NCBI GenBank assembly: GCA_016296505.1
Contig: JAEDJD010000005.1
Coordinates: 1-64,000 of the forward strand
Direction: 5' to 3'
Source of the DNA: Oscillospiraceae bacterium
GTDB taxonomy: Bacteria > Bacillota > Clostridia > Oscillospirales > Ruminococcaceae
Length of the DNA stretch: 64,000 nucleotides
Part shown: in pieces, positions 41,302 to 50,947 of the stretch
How positions within the stretch are numbered: the first letter of the stretch is position 1
How the letters are laid out: each line of letters opens with the position of its first letter
The notes under the pieces: model-generated
Seen by the model: the letters and a program-made list of their open reading frames with translations, nothing else
Told to the model about the DNA's origin: nothing
Database searches by the model: none
Made by a program: the position numbers and the translations under genes

Positions 41302-43674
41302 TCAATCCTCAAAGGTAATCATTTTTGCAATGTATCGGAGAATCTGAAGCGTATCCGCACTGGTGATCGTACCATCGCCATCACAATCGGCATTCAGTTT
41401 TCCATTTTGCGTGATATTTGCAGTGACATCCTCTGCGATAAACCGTGCCAGCAGAACGGCATCCGATACATCTACAGCGCCGCTGCAATTTACATCGCCG
41501 GTCATCGTCTTCTGTGCAGTCGGCGCCGAAACAGTCGTTGTCGTTTCAGTAGCAGTTGTGGTTTCTGTTGTAGTAGTCGTTGTAGTAGTCGTTGTTTCTT
41601 CCGGCTTCGGAATCGCAAATGCAACGTAATTGACGCAGTTTGCAGATGTGCCATTCGCGCCGAGAATCATTTTTTCATTGGCTGCCAGATCTTTCGTATA
41701 GCAGACAAAATGCTCGCCGTTGCTGCTGTCTACCGTCAACGGAGATTGCGTCCAATCGCTGAGCCATGCCGGCGCCGGATTGACGCGTACATCTAATGCC
41801 ACACAGATTGTCAAAGGTTTTGCAGCGGTAATCTCTGCAAGATCGGTCTTGACGATTTTGGCGTCGCACGCAGTCCGGATCAGCTCTGCGTCCGAGAGTT
41901 CTGCCGGAAGATTCATGATCGTATACGCACGGTCTCCGAACAATGCAAGTCCGTTTGCAGCCGGATAAACCAAATCCCAGCTAGCGCTATGCGCCTGATC
42001 GAGTATGGTCATCATACGAATCAGCGTACCTTTGCGCGGACGCTGCACTTCCTCAAGCTCCCATTGCTGATCGGCTTCACCGTTACAAGACCATTGCAGA
42101 ACATTCACGCCGTCATCCTTTTTGCCGCTGTCTACGCCGAGACAGCTTTTGGCGTCTGAGACCTTTGTACGAAGCTCATAGGTACTGTTTCCTGCCCCGT
42201 AGAACGCAAACAAATCCCCCTTTGTCTCCTTACGGATGGAAATATTTGCACCATTTTCTGCGCTGCCATCGTCTACGTCCAGCAGATAATAGCTTTCATT
42301 GAACATATCGCCCTCTGGATTATCAGCATAAAGCATATAATACGTATCATCGACCGGCTCCAGAACCCATACCAATGCGTTGTCTTTCACAGTCTGAACA
42401 ATATTCGCATTGTCGGTCACTTCGCCGGCGGTTCCGAGATACAGCCCACTGTTGACATTGCGTAGATAATACGCTTTATTGGAATCAATCTTTGTCGGCT
42501 TACGTTCGATCACGCCGTTATAGTTCATATAGAACGGCGTCCATCCGCCGAGATACTGTTCTCTTGTTGCATTGCAGGAATACAGCACCGTACCGTTTAT
42601 TCTGCCGCCGGTATTGACATTGCCGCCGTTCATCGTCTTTGTATTGTATTCGCGGAAAGTCGCCTGCTCCGGGCTGACTCCACTCATACTCGTCCAGCCA
42701 GCGGATGAGATGATGCTCTCATATTGCAGCTTTGTATTATAAAACAAAACGTGCGCGGTATCGCGCCACGGTCTGCCGAAGCAGCCAGAGCCGACCTTCA
42801 TGCCGCTTGCCGCGGTAACATTGCAATTCCAGAACAGATAGCCATTTGTCTGCTGACGCGCTGCGGTAATATAGCCGCCGACCGCATTATCTGTATAGCC
42901 AGCGAAACACAGCTCGCATTGATCAAATACGACATCGCCGCTGCCGAAGATATAATCGGTATTGCCCTGTATCTTACACTCTTTAAAATATGCGCGCGAC
43001 TGCGTATAGAGCGTATCCTGACTGCTCAGGAACTGACATTTATAAAATTCGCAGTTATCCGCTTCCACGCACAATGCAGCAGCACGCTCCGTTGCAGATT
43101 TGGCTTTCACGTCCAAGCCGTTCCGACGCTGAACAGTCAGTGTTTCGCCGGTCGGCTCTACGCCGTCCGCAAGCTCCTCGCTCGTAATATAGCGATTGAA
43201 ACTGTTTTCAAAGGTAATGTTCTCAGCGCGGAAATATTTGGCGTTGCTTTGCAGCCGAACCGCCGTACCCCAGCGCGAAGCGATATGTTTGGTATTCTTG
43301 GCAGCAGCGGACTGTGCATTGTAGTAACCGCCGCTATCCGCAGAATAGTACTGATAACCGATACCGTAATACCATGTCAGCAAAACCTGACCGCCTGCCG
43401 GATTGCTGTTTGTAAAGGTCAAGTAGGGAGTATTGATCAGCACCTGTTCACGATACGTTCCCGGCTCAATGGCGATTGTCACACGGCTGCCCTCGCTGCT
43501 CGGATTCAGTTGTGCAGCCGCGCTGACCGCCTCGCGTACAGTTTTATATGTACCGTTTGCGCCGACTGTCAGCGTTGTTGCGGCTTGAACCGGAATCTTC
43601 GGCACGACAGTCGCAAACAATACCGCCGAGATTCCAAATGCAGCAATCTTTTTTCCAATTTTTTGTTGAACCAT
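41302..43674 (-). CDS. Secreted pectinesterase (CE8) with ricin-type CBM and dockerin
   Basis: This 790-residue enzyme should remove methyl esters from pectin. It has a signal peptide (GKKIAAFGISAVLFATVV...). The CE8 domain (~35-380) has VGANGTYKTVREAVSAA, FLSSQDTLYT, GNTDYIFGSGDVVFDQC (catalytic Asp residues) and CFGRPWR. A ricin B-like domain (~395-545) follows, with NSGLYLG and LQWSCNGEADQQWELE, then a beta domain of unknown type. A Thr/Glu linker and a dockerin (GDVNCSGAVDVSDAVLLARFI, NADCDGDGTITSADTLQILRYI) end the protein. Start at 43674 has AAGGAG at ideal spacing. The dockerin places it on a cellulosome-like complex. Confidence 0.92.
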   Translation of the reverse strand: MVQQKIGKKIAAFGISAVLFATVVPKIPVQAATTLTVGANGTYKTVREAVSAAAQLNPSSEGSRVTIAIEPGTYREQVLINTPYLTFTNSNPAGGQVLLTWYYGIGYQYYSADSGGYYNAQSAAAKNTKHIASRWGTAVRLQSNAKYFRAENITFENSFNRYITSEELADGVEPTGETLTVQRRNGLDVKAKSATERAAALCVEADNCEFYKCQFLSSQDTLYTQSRAYFKECKIQGNTDYIFGSGDVVFDQCELCFAGYTDNAVGGYITAARQQTNGYLFWNCNVTAASGMKVGSGCFGRPWRDTAHVLFYNTKLQYESIISSAGWTSMSGVSPEQATFREYNTKTMNGGNVNTGGRINGTVLYSCNATREQYLGGWTPFYMNYNGVIERKPTKIDSNKAYYLRNVNSGLYLGTAGEVTDNANIVQTVKDNALVWVLEPVDDTYYMLYADNPEGDMFNESYYLLDVDDGSAENGANISIRKETKGDLFAFYGAGNSTYELRTKVSDAKSCLGVDSGKKDDGVNVLQWSCNGEADQQWELEEVQRPRKGTLIRMMTILDQAHSASWDLVYPAANGLALFGDRAYTIMNLPAELSDAELIRTACDAKIVKTDLAEITAAKPLTICVALDVRVNPAPAWLSDWTQSPLTVDSSNGEHFVCYTKDLAANEKMILGANGTSANCVNYVAFAIPKPEETTTTTTTTTTETTTATETTTTVSAPTAQKTMTGDVNCSGAVDVSDAVLLARFIAEDVTANITQNGKLNADCDGDGTITSADTLQILRYIAKMITFED

Positions 43675-43853
43675 GCAGAATTCTCCTTTTCTCATTCTCC
43701 GGATTCAATCTGAAATCAATCTGTGCCCCCACGCAGTACCACCATTATATCATACGAGGCTATCATTGTATAGTCAATTTTGCACATCATTATGCAGGAT
43801 TGTCACCGCTTGTCCGTACAGTATTGAGAATAAAAATTTTTTTGAAAAAAGGC

Positions 43854-43882
43854 TTGACATTTCCAATGGAATATGATATAAT
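43854..43882 (+). promoter_or_regulatory. tRNA-Arg promoter
   Basis: TTGACA (43854-43859), 17 bp spacer, TATAAT (43877-43882): near-perfect consensus. Confidence 0.88.
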
Positions 43883-43912
43883 ATCAGAGTTGACGGTTCA
43901 AAACCGCAATAT

Positions 43913-43986
43913 GCGCCGGTAGCTCAGCTGGATAGAGTAACTGGCTACGAACCAGTAGGTCGGGGGTTCGAATCCCTTCCGGCGCA
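43913..43986 (+). tRNA. tRNA-Arg (anticodon ACG)
   Basis: Acceptor GCGCCGG/CCGGCGC, D arm GCTCAGCTGGATAGAGT, anticodon stem ACTGG/CCAGT with loop CTACGAA, T arm GGGGGTTCGAATCCC, discriminator A. CCA is not encoded. Confidence 0.95.
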
Positions 43987-43992
43987 TTCTTC

Positions 43993-44022
43993 AAAACCAC
44001 TCCAATCGGAGTGGTTTTTTGT
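43993..44022 (+). terminator. tRNA-Arg terminator
   Basis: AAAACCACTCC pairs with GGAGTGGTTTT around AATC, followed by T residues. Confidence 0.85.
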
Positions 44023-44173
44023 ATATATGCAGTTTGGTTCGAGAAGAATCCAATTCTTATCGGTTTGATGCGTCGCTAACATCAAGACAATGACTCAGAT
44101 TTTATTGAAGTCGATTGATTTTTCAAAATACCTATGCTATAATAACACTAACAAAGCGATCGGAGGTGTTTTT

Positions 44174-47100
44174 ACGCAATATTTCAAAAAAGCGCTTTCT
44201 CTTACAGCCGCATTGACGCTGCTGACATACGGTACTGCTGTCAGATTCCCGCAGCCAATTGACTGCGGCAGCGATGCGGCACAGATTCAGCAATTCATAG
44301 CTTCGCTCTCTGCACTGACAACGCCGGATGAACCGTTTGAAACGCTCCGGTATGACGTCAACGAACAGCAGCTATACTGTGATGGCAAACCCGTTGGTCA
44401 GTGCTACGGAGGTTTTTCCGTGCACGACGGAACGGTTACGGTTTCTGCACAGTCTCTCGGCATCGAAGAACAAGCTGAACTTTCGCCGGAACAGGCAGCC
44501 GCACACGCCGGTATCGCATATACTGAGGACGCCGATGGTCTGACGTTCCGCGCACCGTTTCACAGCAGCCGTCTGATTCTGCGCTGCGAGGGCGAACCGC
44601 AGCAGAGCGAGCTTGCGGAATCCATTTCCGATTATCAGGATCTGCACGTTCTCCAATACCGCAGCTCGGCAGAAGCATATGCAGCGTATCAGCGCTATCA
44701 GGCAGACAACAGCGTTTCGCTGGTTCAGCCCGACCAGATTTATCATGCCGATGTGCAATGCTGTGCAATTCCGAATGCGGATAAAGATCCCGCGGTCGGC
44801 TATATCGGCGCCGACGTATTCTGCGAGCAGCTGCAATCTGAACATGAAATGCTGCCGGAAATTACCGTTGCTATTCTGGATACCGGATTATATGCTGAAC
44901 ACAGTTGGTTTTCGGGACGCGTCGCAGACGGCGGCATCACGATGCTGACAAATGATTCCAATGATTTTGACGACAGCTTCGGACACGGAACGCATTGCGC
45001 AGGTATTGTCGCGCAGTCCACGCCGGATAATGTCCAGATTCTGCCAGTCAAGGTTCTGACTAACCGCGGCTACGGCTACGACTCAAGCATATACTGTGGA
45101 ATGCTCTATGCACTTGAGCAGGGCGCAGATGTCGTCAGCATGAGTCTCGGCGGAAGCGGCGAAAGCTGGATCATTGATGAGGGTATCGCCGCACTAACCG
45201 CTGCCGATATCCCCTGCATCGTCGCCGCAGGTAATGAGCATGAAAATGCAATGTACCATCATCCGGCAAGCAATCCCGATTGCGTCACAATCGCAGCGGT
45301 CAAACCGAACAGCGATGATGCTGCACAGCCCGATTTTCAGCTTGCAGATTTCAGCAATTACGGCGCGTGCATTGATTTCTGCGCACCGGGTTATCAGATT
45401 CAAAGCGCTTGCAACAATGAATCCAACGAAACAGTAAAAATGAGCGGTACCAGTATGGCAACGCCATTCGTCACCGCAGCCTACGCCAATCTTCTCTCCT
45501 ACGATCCGACCCTTTCCAGCGCACGGATTTACGAATGTCTCAAAGCGAATGCAACAGACCTCGGCGCAGAGGGCTTCGATCCGAAATTCGGATGGGGTCT
45601 GATCAATCTGAACGATATTCTGCCTTCGAATACCGATGCACCGAACGGAACCGATATTCTGCCGGAAAACAGCGCTCCGGATACAACAAAAGAAAATACC
45701 GAGCTGTTTGAAGAACAGCCTGTCCTGATTCCGCCGAATACAACGGGCAACTCTTGTACAATTCAACCGGATGTTCCCTTTGTACATCAATGTGATCAGT
45801 ATTATTTTACATTGGAAGCGGATACCCGTCTTTCGCTGCAAACGCAATACGGACAGCCTGTATCCGGCGTCATACTGAGTATGTGGGATCAAAAATATCA
45901 TTCGATTTCTGATTTGGAATCCGTAGATCTGGAAGCCGGCAGTCATATTTTGCTGCCAGATACAACACGCTCCGATCTGCCGGAGCAACAGGAAATATGT
46001 GTGCTGCATACGGAAGCGCTGTCAATCTATATGGCTGAAGCCGAAGCGATAGACGCCTTTTATACCGGCAGCCCCGTCACGCCGCAGGTACAGGTTCGCA
46101 TAAACGGCAAGCTCCTGCATGAAGGGATAGACTACACCATTCTGAACGATACCCCGCTGACCGAGGTGGGCAGATATCGTTTGCAGATTGAGGGAATCGG
46201 CAGATATTACGACTCGCGTTCCTTTACATTCCAGATTCTGCCTGCGGAACAAGAATCCGCACCGCTGCTCAATGAGGGCAGCCACTCTGCCGAAATTGAA
46301 ACGCCCGGTTCACAGATTACCTACCGTTGGATTCCTGAATTTGCAAAGTATTGTTTCACGCGGACAGATAACCGCCCCGGCAGCATCCGGATTCTGGACG
46401 AGTCGGGCAATCTGACAGCGTCGCTCTCCGGCGTTGGCAGTCAGAGTATCGCAGTCGATGTCATTCCGGATACTTTGTATTATGTCAGCGTTTCGCTGGA
46501 ATCTCCAACGCTGACGGGAAGCTTCCCATTTTCACTGACTTCAGATTTTGGTATGCTGGCAGACTGTACTGTTCGGATGCCGGAACGTCTTGCCGCATAT
46601 TCCGGCGTTCCGGAATATGAAATCTATGACGGCAGCGTCCGCTTAACAGAGGGAACTGATTTCGAGGTATTTGCACTTGGCGGCGAAAAACAATACGGCT
46701 TGGCGGTAATCGTATTCCGCGGCGTCGGCAAATACCACGGCATGATCGAGCAATACTATGAGATCTGTCCGGAAACGCTGAATCCCCTGCCGGAGAAGAT
46801 TCCGGACGCCTTTGATATCGCAGCCGATCAGAACGTGACGGCATTAGGCTCCGTACCCGGTACAATGCGACTATTCCGTTTTTCTGCGCCATCCGACGGC
46901 GTATACCGGCTTATGTTGCCTGAAATCGAAACATCCGGTATCAGCGCCTTTGTCTATGATTCAGACGGAACACTGCTCGCAGCCGATCAAACCGAATACA
47001 CGTTAGAGTATGGCGAAGCGCTGCAAATCCTCTGCGTTACCCCCACGCTGGGAACCATGTTTGGCGACGATGTGGTTTTCCAATTGAAAGCCGTCTCGCT

Positions 47101-47581
47101 GTCAAATGATACCGTCTGGGAATCGGAAGGCGTCCGGTACAGCATCATGGAAAACGGTACTGCCTGCGTCATGGACGCAGCGTGCGGCGAGGCAGGCGGC
47201 GTCCGGATTCCGGATACCGTCGTCTATCCGACAACCGGAGAAACCGTTTCCGTCAGCCGGATAGACGCAGAGTTTCGTGCGAAAATTGCCGATACGCATA
47301 CAATCTACGGCGCTCACGGCGGCAATATGGAAGCTTATTGCGAAGAACAGTCGCTCTGCTTTGCAGCAGAAATACTGCCTGCAATCAGCAGCGGCGATCT
47401 GACCGGCGACGGAATCGTAACAGCAGCCGATCTGCTGACGCTGAACCGCATCCTGAACGAATGCAGCGGCATGATTCTGAACGCATCCGTAATGGAGAGC
47501 GCAGACTGCAATGCGGACGGCATTCTCGATATGAACGATATGCAGATTATGTGCCGCCTCATGCACAATTCATACCCATAA
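44174..47581 (+). CDS. Secreted subtilisin-like protease (S8) with dockerin
   Basis: This ~1135-residue protease has the triad in IAILDTGLYAEHS-type Asp236, FGHGTHCAGIVA His271 and MSGTSMATPFVTA Ser427 (numbers from 44174), plus the oxyanion Asn in VAAGNEH. A propeptide-like part precedes. Long beta domains follow (~550-1060, two with PSY.Y.G..V-like TPQVQVRINGKLLHEGIDY) and a dockerin ends the protein (GDLTGDGIVTAADLLTLNRIL, ADCNADGILDMNDMQIMCRL). The frame is open from an ATG at 44090, but that start has no ribosome site and a TATAAT box (44135-44140) lies downstream of it. GGAGGT (44162-44167) points to position 44174, where the codon is ACG. From there the signal peptide is QYFKKALSLTAALTLLTYGT. 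The start is therefore uncertain. Confidence 0.85.
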   Translation, partial: TQYFKKALSLTAALTLLTYGTAVRFPQPIDCGSDAAQIQQFIASLSALTTPDEPFETLRYDVNEQQLYCDGKPVGQCYGGFSVHDGTVTVSAQSLGIEEQAELSPEQAAAHAGIAYTEDADGLTFRAPFHSSRLILRCEGEPQQSELAESISDYQDLHVLQYRSSAEAYAAYQRYQADNSVSLVQPDQIYHADVQCCAIPNADKDPAVGYIGADVFCEQLQSEHEMLPEITVAILDTGLYAEHSWFSGRVADGGITMLTNDSNDFDDSFGHGTHCAGIVAQSTPDNVQILPVKVLTNRGYGYDSSIYCGMLYALEQGADVVSMSLGGSGESWIIDEGIAALTAADIPCIVAAGNEHENAMYHHPASNPDCVTIAAVKPNSDDAAQPDFQLADFSNYGACIDFCAPGYQIQSACNNESNETVKMSGTSMATPFVTAAYANLLSYDPTLSSARIYECLKANATDLGAEGFDPKFGWGLINLNDILPSNTDAPNGTDILPENSAPDTTKENTELFEEQPVLIPPNTTGNSCTIQPDVPFVHQCDQYYFTLEADTRLSLQTQYGQPVSGVILSMWDQKYHSISDLESVDLEAGSHILLPDTTRSDLPEQQEICVLHTEALSIYMAEAEAIDAFYTGSPVTPQVQVRINGKLLHEGIDYTILNDTPLTEVGRYRLQIEGIGRYYDSRSFTFQILPAEQESAPLLNEGSHSAEIETPGSQITYRWIPEFAKYCFTRTDNRPGSIRILDESGNLTASLSGVGSQSIAVDVIPDTLYYVSVSLESPTLTGSFPFSLTSDFGMLADCTVRMPERLAAYSGVPEYEIYDGSVRLTEGTDFEVFALGGEKQYGLAVIVFRGVGKYHGMIEQYYEICPETLNPLPEKIPDAFDIAADQNVTALGSVPGTMRLFRFSAPSDGVYRLMLPEIETSGISAFVYDSDGTLLAADQTEYTLEYGEALQILCVTPTLGTMFGDDVVFQLKAVSLSNDTVWESEGVRYSIMENGTACVMDAACGEAGGVRIPDTVVYPTTGETVSVSRIDAEFRAKIADTHTIYGAHGGNMEAYCEEQSLCFAAEILPAISSGDLTGDGIVTAADLLTLNRILNECSGMILNASVMESADCNADGILDMNDMQIMCRLMHNSYP

Positions 47582-47583
47582 TC

Positions 47584-47623
47584 ACAAACGCGAACCTGTC
47601 TATATCAGCGGGTTCGCGTTAGT
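47584..47623. terminator. Bidirectional terminator
   Basis: AACGCGAACC pairs with GGTTCGCGTT between the convergent protease and reductase genes. Confidence 0.8.
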
Positions 47624-48805
47624 TTATCCAAGATTTGCAATTTTATTGGCAATCGTAAAGATCAACTTAACCGGCGCCGGAAGCAAGGCTTTTTCCGCAT
47701 TTTTCAGTTCCTTGCGGATCTCGATATGCTGCGGACAATGCCGTTCACATTTGCCGCATCCGACGCATTGCGTCATATCGCTGCGCTTCTTTTTGAAGGA
47801 GCTGACCTGAAAATACTCGCGGCGCACAGAATTCTTTTTTTCCAGAAACATCTTATTATAGCAATTAAATGTTGTGGGGATATCGACGCCATTCGGACAA
47901 GGCATACAGTAACCGCATCCGGTACAGCCGACCTTTGCAGCGCGCCGGATCGCATCGCGCACCTTACGGATCAACGCGTGATCCTGTGCGGTAAATTCCC
48001 CTGCCTGCACGGTATGTGCAATGCGGACATTCTCCTTGAGCATTTGCAGAGAATTCATGCCGGAAAGCACACAAGTAACCTCCGGCTGCTCCCAGAGCCA
48101 GCGAAGTCCCCATTCTGCCGGAGAACGCTTGACCGGATATGTTTCGATCACTTTCACAGCCTCTGCCGGAAGATTGTTCACAAGTCTGCCGCCGCGCAGC
48201 GGCTCCATGATAATCACCGGAATTCCCTTTTGCGCCGCATATTGCAAACCGCGGCGACCTGCCTGCGAGTGCTCATCCAGATAATTATACTGAATCTGAC
48301 AGAAATCCCAGTCATAGGCGTCAAGCAGCGCCTGAAAAGTTTCCGTATCTCCGTGAAACGAGAAACCGATCTGCCGGATACTGCCCTCTTTCTTACGTGC
48401 GGCAATCCACGCCTCAATGCCATACGATTTCATGCGCTCCCACGACTGCAAATCGCTGAGCATATGAATCAGATAACAGTCGATATAATCCGTGCGCAGA
48501 CGCGTAAGCTGCTCCCTGAAAAAGCGGTCGATTGCATCCGGCGATTTTACGAGATAATAGGGCAGCTTAGTCGCAAGCATAATCTGTTCGCGGCAATGAT
48601 TCTTTTCCAGAATTCTGCCGAGCGCCTCCTCATTTCCCGGATACACATACGCAGTATCAAAATAGTTAACGCCGCAGCGAATCGCCTGCATGATCTCGCG
48701 CTCTGCCTTGTCCATGATGACTCTGCCATTATTCTTTGTAAAGCGCATACAACCATAGCCGAGCAGAGAAATTTTCTTCCCATTCCGAAGTGTTCGATAT
48801 TGCAT
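47624..48805 (-). CDS. Aldo/keto reductase with C-terminal 4Fe-4S domain
   Basis: This 393-residue protein has an aldo/keto reductase barrel (~1-280): LGYGCMRF, NYFDTAYVYPGNEEALG with the Asp/Tyr of the active site, ATKLPYYLVKS (Lys) and DCYLIHML (His). A C-terminal part holds CTGCGYCMPCPNGVDIP and CVGCGKCERHCPQHIEIRKEL, cysteine clusters for Fe-S centres. The architecture is common in anaerobes; substrate unknown. ATG 48805 follows AAAGGATG. It stands alone. Confidence 0.9.
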   Translation of the reverse strand: MQYRTLRNGKKISLLGYGCMRFTKNNGRVIMDKAEREIMQAIRCGVNYFDTAYVYPGNEEALGRILEKNHCREQIMLATKLPYYLVKSPDAIDRFFREQLTRLRTDYIDCYLIHMLSDLQSWERMKSYGIEAWIAARKKEGSIRQIGFSFHGDTETFQALLDAYDWDFCQIQYNYLDEHSQAGRRGLQYAAQKGIPVIIMEPLRGGRLVNNLPAEAVKVIETYPVKRSPAEWGLRWLWEQPEVTCVLSGMNSLQMLKENVRIAHTVQAGEFTAQDHALIRKVRDAIRRAAKVGCTGCGYCMPCPNGVDIPTTFNCYNKMFLEKKNSVRREYFQVSSFKKKRSDMTQCVGCGKCERHCPQHIEIRKELKNAEKALLPAPVKLIFTIANKIANLG

Positions 48806-48911
48806 GGTCAGCACATCCTTTCTAGCGGTATGTCATACCTTATTCTGCCAAATTATGATGAATAATATACGAAATCCAGAATAATAACGATTCATGTTCT
48901 GATTTTCGCAT

Positions 48912-50015
48912 TCATCCAACGATACCGGAACGCTCAATCCCCTCCGTAAAATGCTTTTGCAGAAACGCATAGAGAATCAGCATCGGCGTAATCGAAATGA
49001 GACAGCCAGCTTCGAGCCAGACAATCTTTTCCCGAGCGCTGACATTCGCGTTTGCGTTATGGAATATTTCGATATTCAGTATGTCATCGAGATTCTTCAA
49101 CACGAGCGAGATGGTCTTGGTATTGGTAAAAAACGCGCCTGCAACGTAAGAATCATTCCAATACCAAACGATTGAAAATAGAAAAACCGTCAGAAACGAG
49201 GCGCCTGCATTGGGTATCATGACGCGTAAAAAGGTCATAAACGGGCCGCAGCCGTCCAGATACGCAGCGTCTTCCAGCTCTTTCGGAAGTCCGCGGAAGA
49301 ACTGTCGGAAAATAAAGATCATAAGTCCTGCACGGATGCCGTTTGCAGTCATCGCAGGTAGATACATCACTAGCATATGATCAATCAGATTCACATTCCC
49401 GAACAGAAAATTCCGGAACGTGCTGTAAAGCGGAATTGAAATAATCTGCGTCGGAACAAGAATCATCAGAATCACGATGCCGAACAGCAGATTTTTTCCC
49501 TTGAATTTGAAACGTGCAAAGCCGTATCCGGTAATCGCGCAGGTTATGACCTGACAAACAGAGCAGCCGACATTGAGCACCAAGGTATTCACCAGCGGAT
49601 TGTTCTTCGTCTGCGTCAAGCCCATCGCGTCAATCGTCTGCTTCATGACGCGCAGCGTCAGATGCCTCGGAATCCAGATGATCGTCGGATCGTTCATGTC
49701 AATTTGATCGCGAAAACCGTAGGAAATCATGAACAGCAGCGGCGTCAGAATGACAAATCCAAGTCCGAACAAAATCAAAAACCGAAACAACGGCCAGCAC
49801 ATTTCAACAAGCTGTTTGCGACGAAGATAAGCGATTTCCTGACGGTTCATATGCTGCATCCGGATTTCCATGGCTTGCTTTTTGCTCATGCCGTTTCCGA
49901 TCTCGTGCGCTTCATGCACATCGGGAATTGCACAAGCTGGAATCTGGTTGTCCAACATCGGCTCCTGCGCAGAATTGTCAGCCGCTTCGGAGATGATTTT
50001 CTTTTCTGTATCCAT
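48912..50015 (-). CDS. Carbohydrate ABC permease (MalG-like), pair 2
   Basis: This 367-residue protein has a ~90-residue cytoplasmic N-terminal extension (EKKIISEAADNSAQ...), then six TM helices. The EAA loop is KELEDAAYLDGCGPFMTFLRVMIPNAGAS. Start at 50015 has GGGGGAGG directly upstream; the longer open frame overlaps the preceding gene and has no ribosome site. It is the last gene of the seven-gene cluster. With the preceding permease it forms the second complete pair. Confidence 0.88.
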   Translation of the reverse strand: MDTEKKIISEAADNSAQEPMLDNQIPACAIPDVHEAHEIGNGMSKKQAMEIRMQHMNRQEIAYLRRKQLVEMCWPLFRFLILFGLGFVILTPLLFMISYGFRDQIDMNDPTIIWIPRHLTLRVMKQTIDAMGLTQTKNNPLVNTLVLNVGCSVCQVITCAITGYGFARFKFKGKNLLFGIVILMILVPTQIISIPLYSTFRNFLFGNVNLIDHMLVMYLPAMTANGIRAGLMIFIFRQFFRGLPKELEDAAYLDGCGPFMTFLRVMIPNAGASFLTVFLFSIVWYWNDSYVAGAFFTNTKTISLVLKNLDDILNIEIFHNANANVSAREKIVWLEAGCLISITPMLILYAFLQKHFTEGIERSGIVG

Positions 50016-50026
50016 ATCCTCCCCCC

Positions 50027-50947
50027 TCATTCGACCTCGTAGAAGATAAACCGATTGATCACTGCGGTCACAATGCCGACTACAAGCATCACGATCGCAA
50101 AATAACTCCAGACCATTGACGCAGCATGAGCATAATCCCAATCAAGCTGCTTGGACAGCACGCGCTCCATCACAAGATTATTGGACTTTGTAAACGAATC
50201 AATCACCGTATAAATGAAATTCGCAAGAATCATCGGACTGACATAAGGCAGCGTAATTTTCCAGAAATACTCCCAAGCCGTTGCGCCTTCCATAGAGGCT
50301 GCTTCCTTTGCGGATACAGGGATATTCTGGAGCGCTGCAAGAAAAATCAAAATCTGAATGCCGCTGCTCCAGATCAATCCGAAGATATTTGTCACAACGG
50401 AATTGATCATATCGCTCAGATGCGAATTGATTTTCATAACGCCCAGAAATTCAAGCAGTTCGCCTACAATATCAGTCTCAAAAAGCGTAGAAAACTGTGC
50501 GCTGCTGTCCGCGCCGGTACTTGTAATATTGCCGCTGATGATATTGTAAACAGGTCCGGTCGCAATGATAACCGGAAGAAAGAAGATTGCACGCGCAAAG
50601 CCTCTGCCTTTGAATTTCTGATTCAGAATCACCGCAATGAACAGGGAAAAAATCAAAATCATCGGCGTTGTGATCGCAGTATCTTTCAATACAATCAATA
50701 AGTCCTGCTTATACTCCGGATCGCCTGCAAAGACATATTTGAAATTCTCAAACATACTCTGACCGGCATTCCAGAGCCAGACCTTACACATACCGCCGAC
50801 ATCCGGCTTGAGCTGCGCATTATCCATAAAGCAATAGCAGAGCGATTCAAACAACGGCACCAGAAACCAAAGCAGCGTACCGAGCAGCCAGACTGAGATG
50901 AATCCATAACCATAGAGGGCTTTTCTGCGTTCATATGAGATTTTCAT
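50027..50947 (-). CDS. Carbohydrate ABC permease (MalF-like), pair 2
   Basis: This 306-residue protein has six TM helices. The EAA loop is VSAKEAASMEGATAWEYFWKITLPYVSP. The ATG overlaps the stop of the DUF5696 gene (ATGA), so translation is coupled. It is probably partnered with the MalG-like permease 11 bp downstream. Confidence 0.9.
   Translation of the reverse strand: MKISYERRKALYGYGFISVWLLGTLLWFLVPLFESLCYCFMDNAQLKPDVGGMCKVWLWNAGQSMFENFKYVFAGDPEYKQDLLIVLKDTAITTPMILIFSLFIAVILNQKFKGRGFARAIFFLPVIIATGPVYNIISGNITSTGADSSAQFSTLFETDIVGELLEFLGVMKINSHLSDMINSVVTNIFGLIWSSGIQILIFLAALQNIPVSAKEAASMEGATAWEYFWKITLPYVSPMILANFIYTVIDSFTKSNNLVMERVLSKQLDWDYAHAASMVWSYFAIVMLVVGIVTAVINRFIFYEVE

Noticed and set aside
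42724..43713. Long plus-strand frame opposite the pectinesterase
   Set aside because: It is the complement shadow of a well-supported coding frame and shows no protein family.
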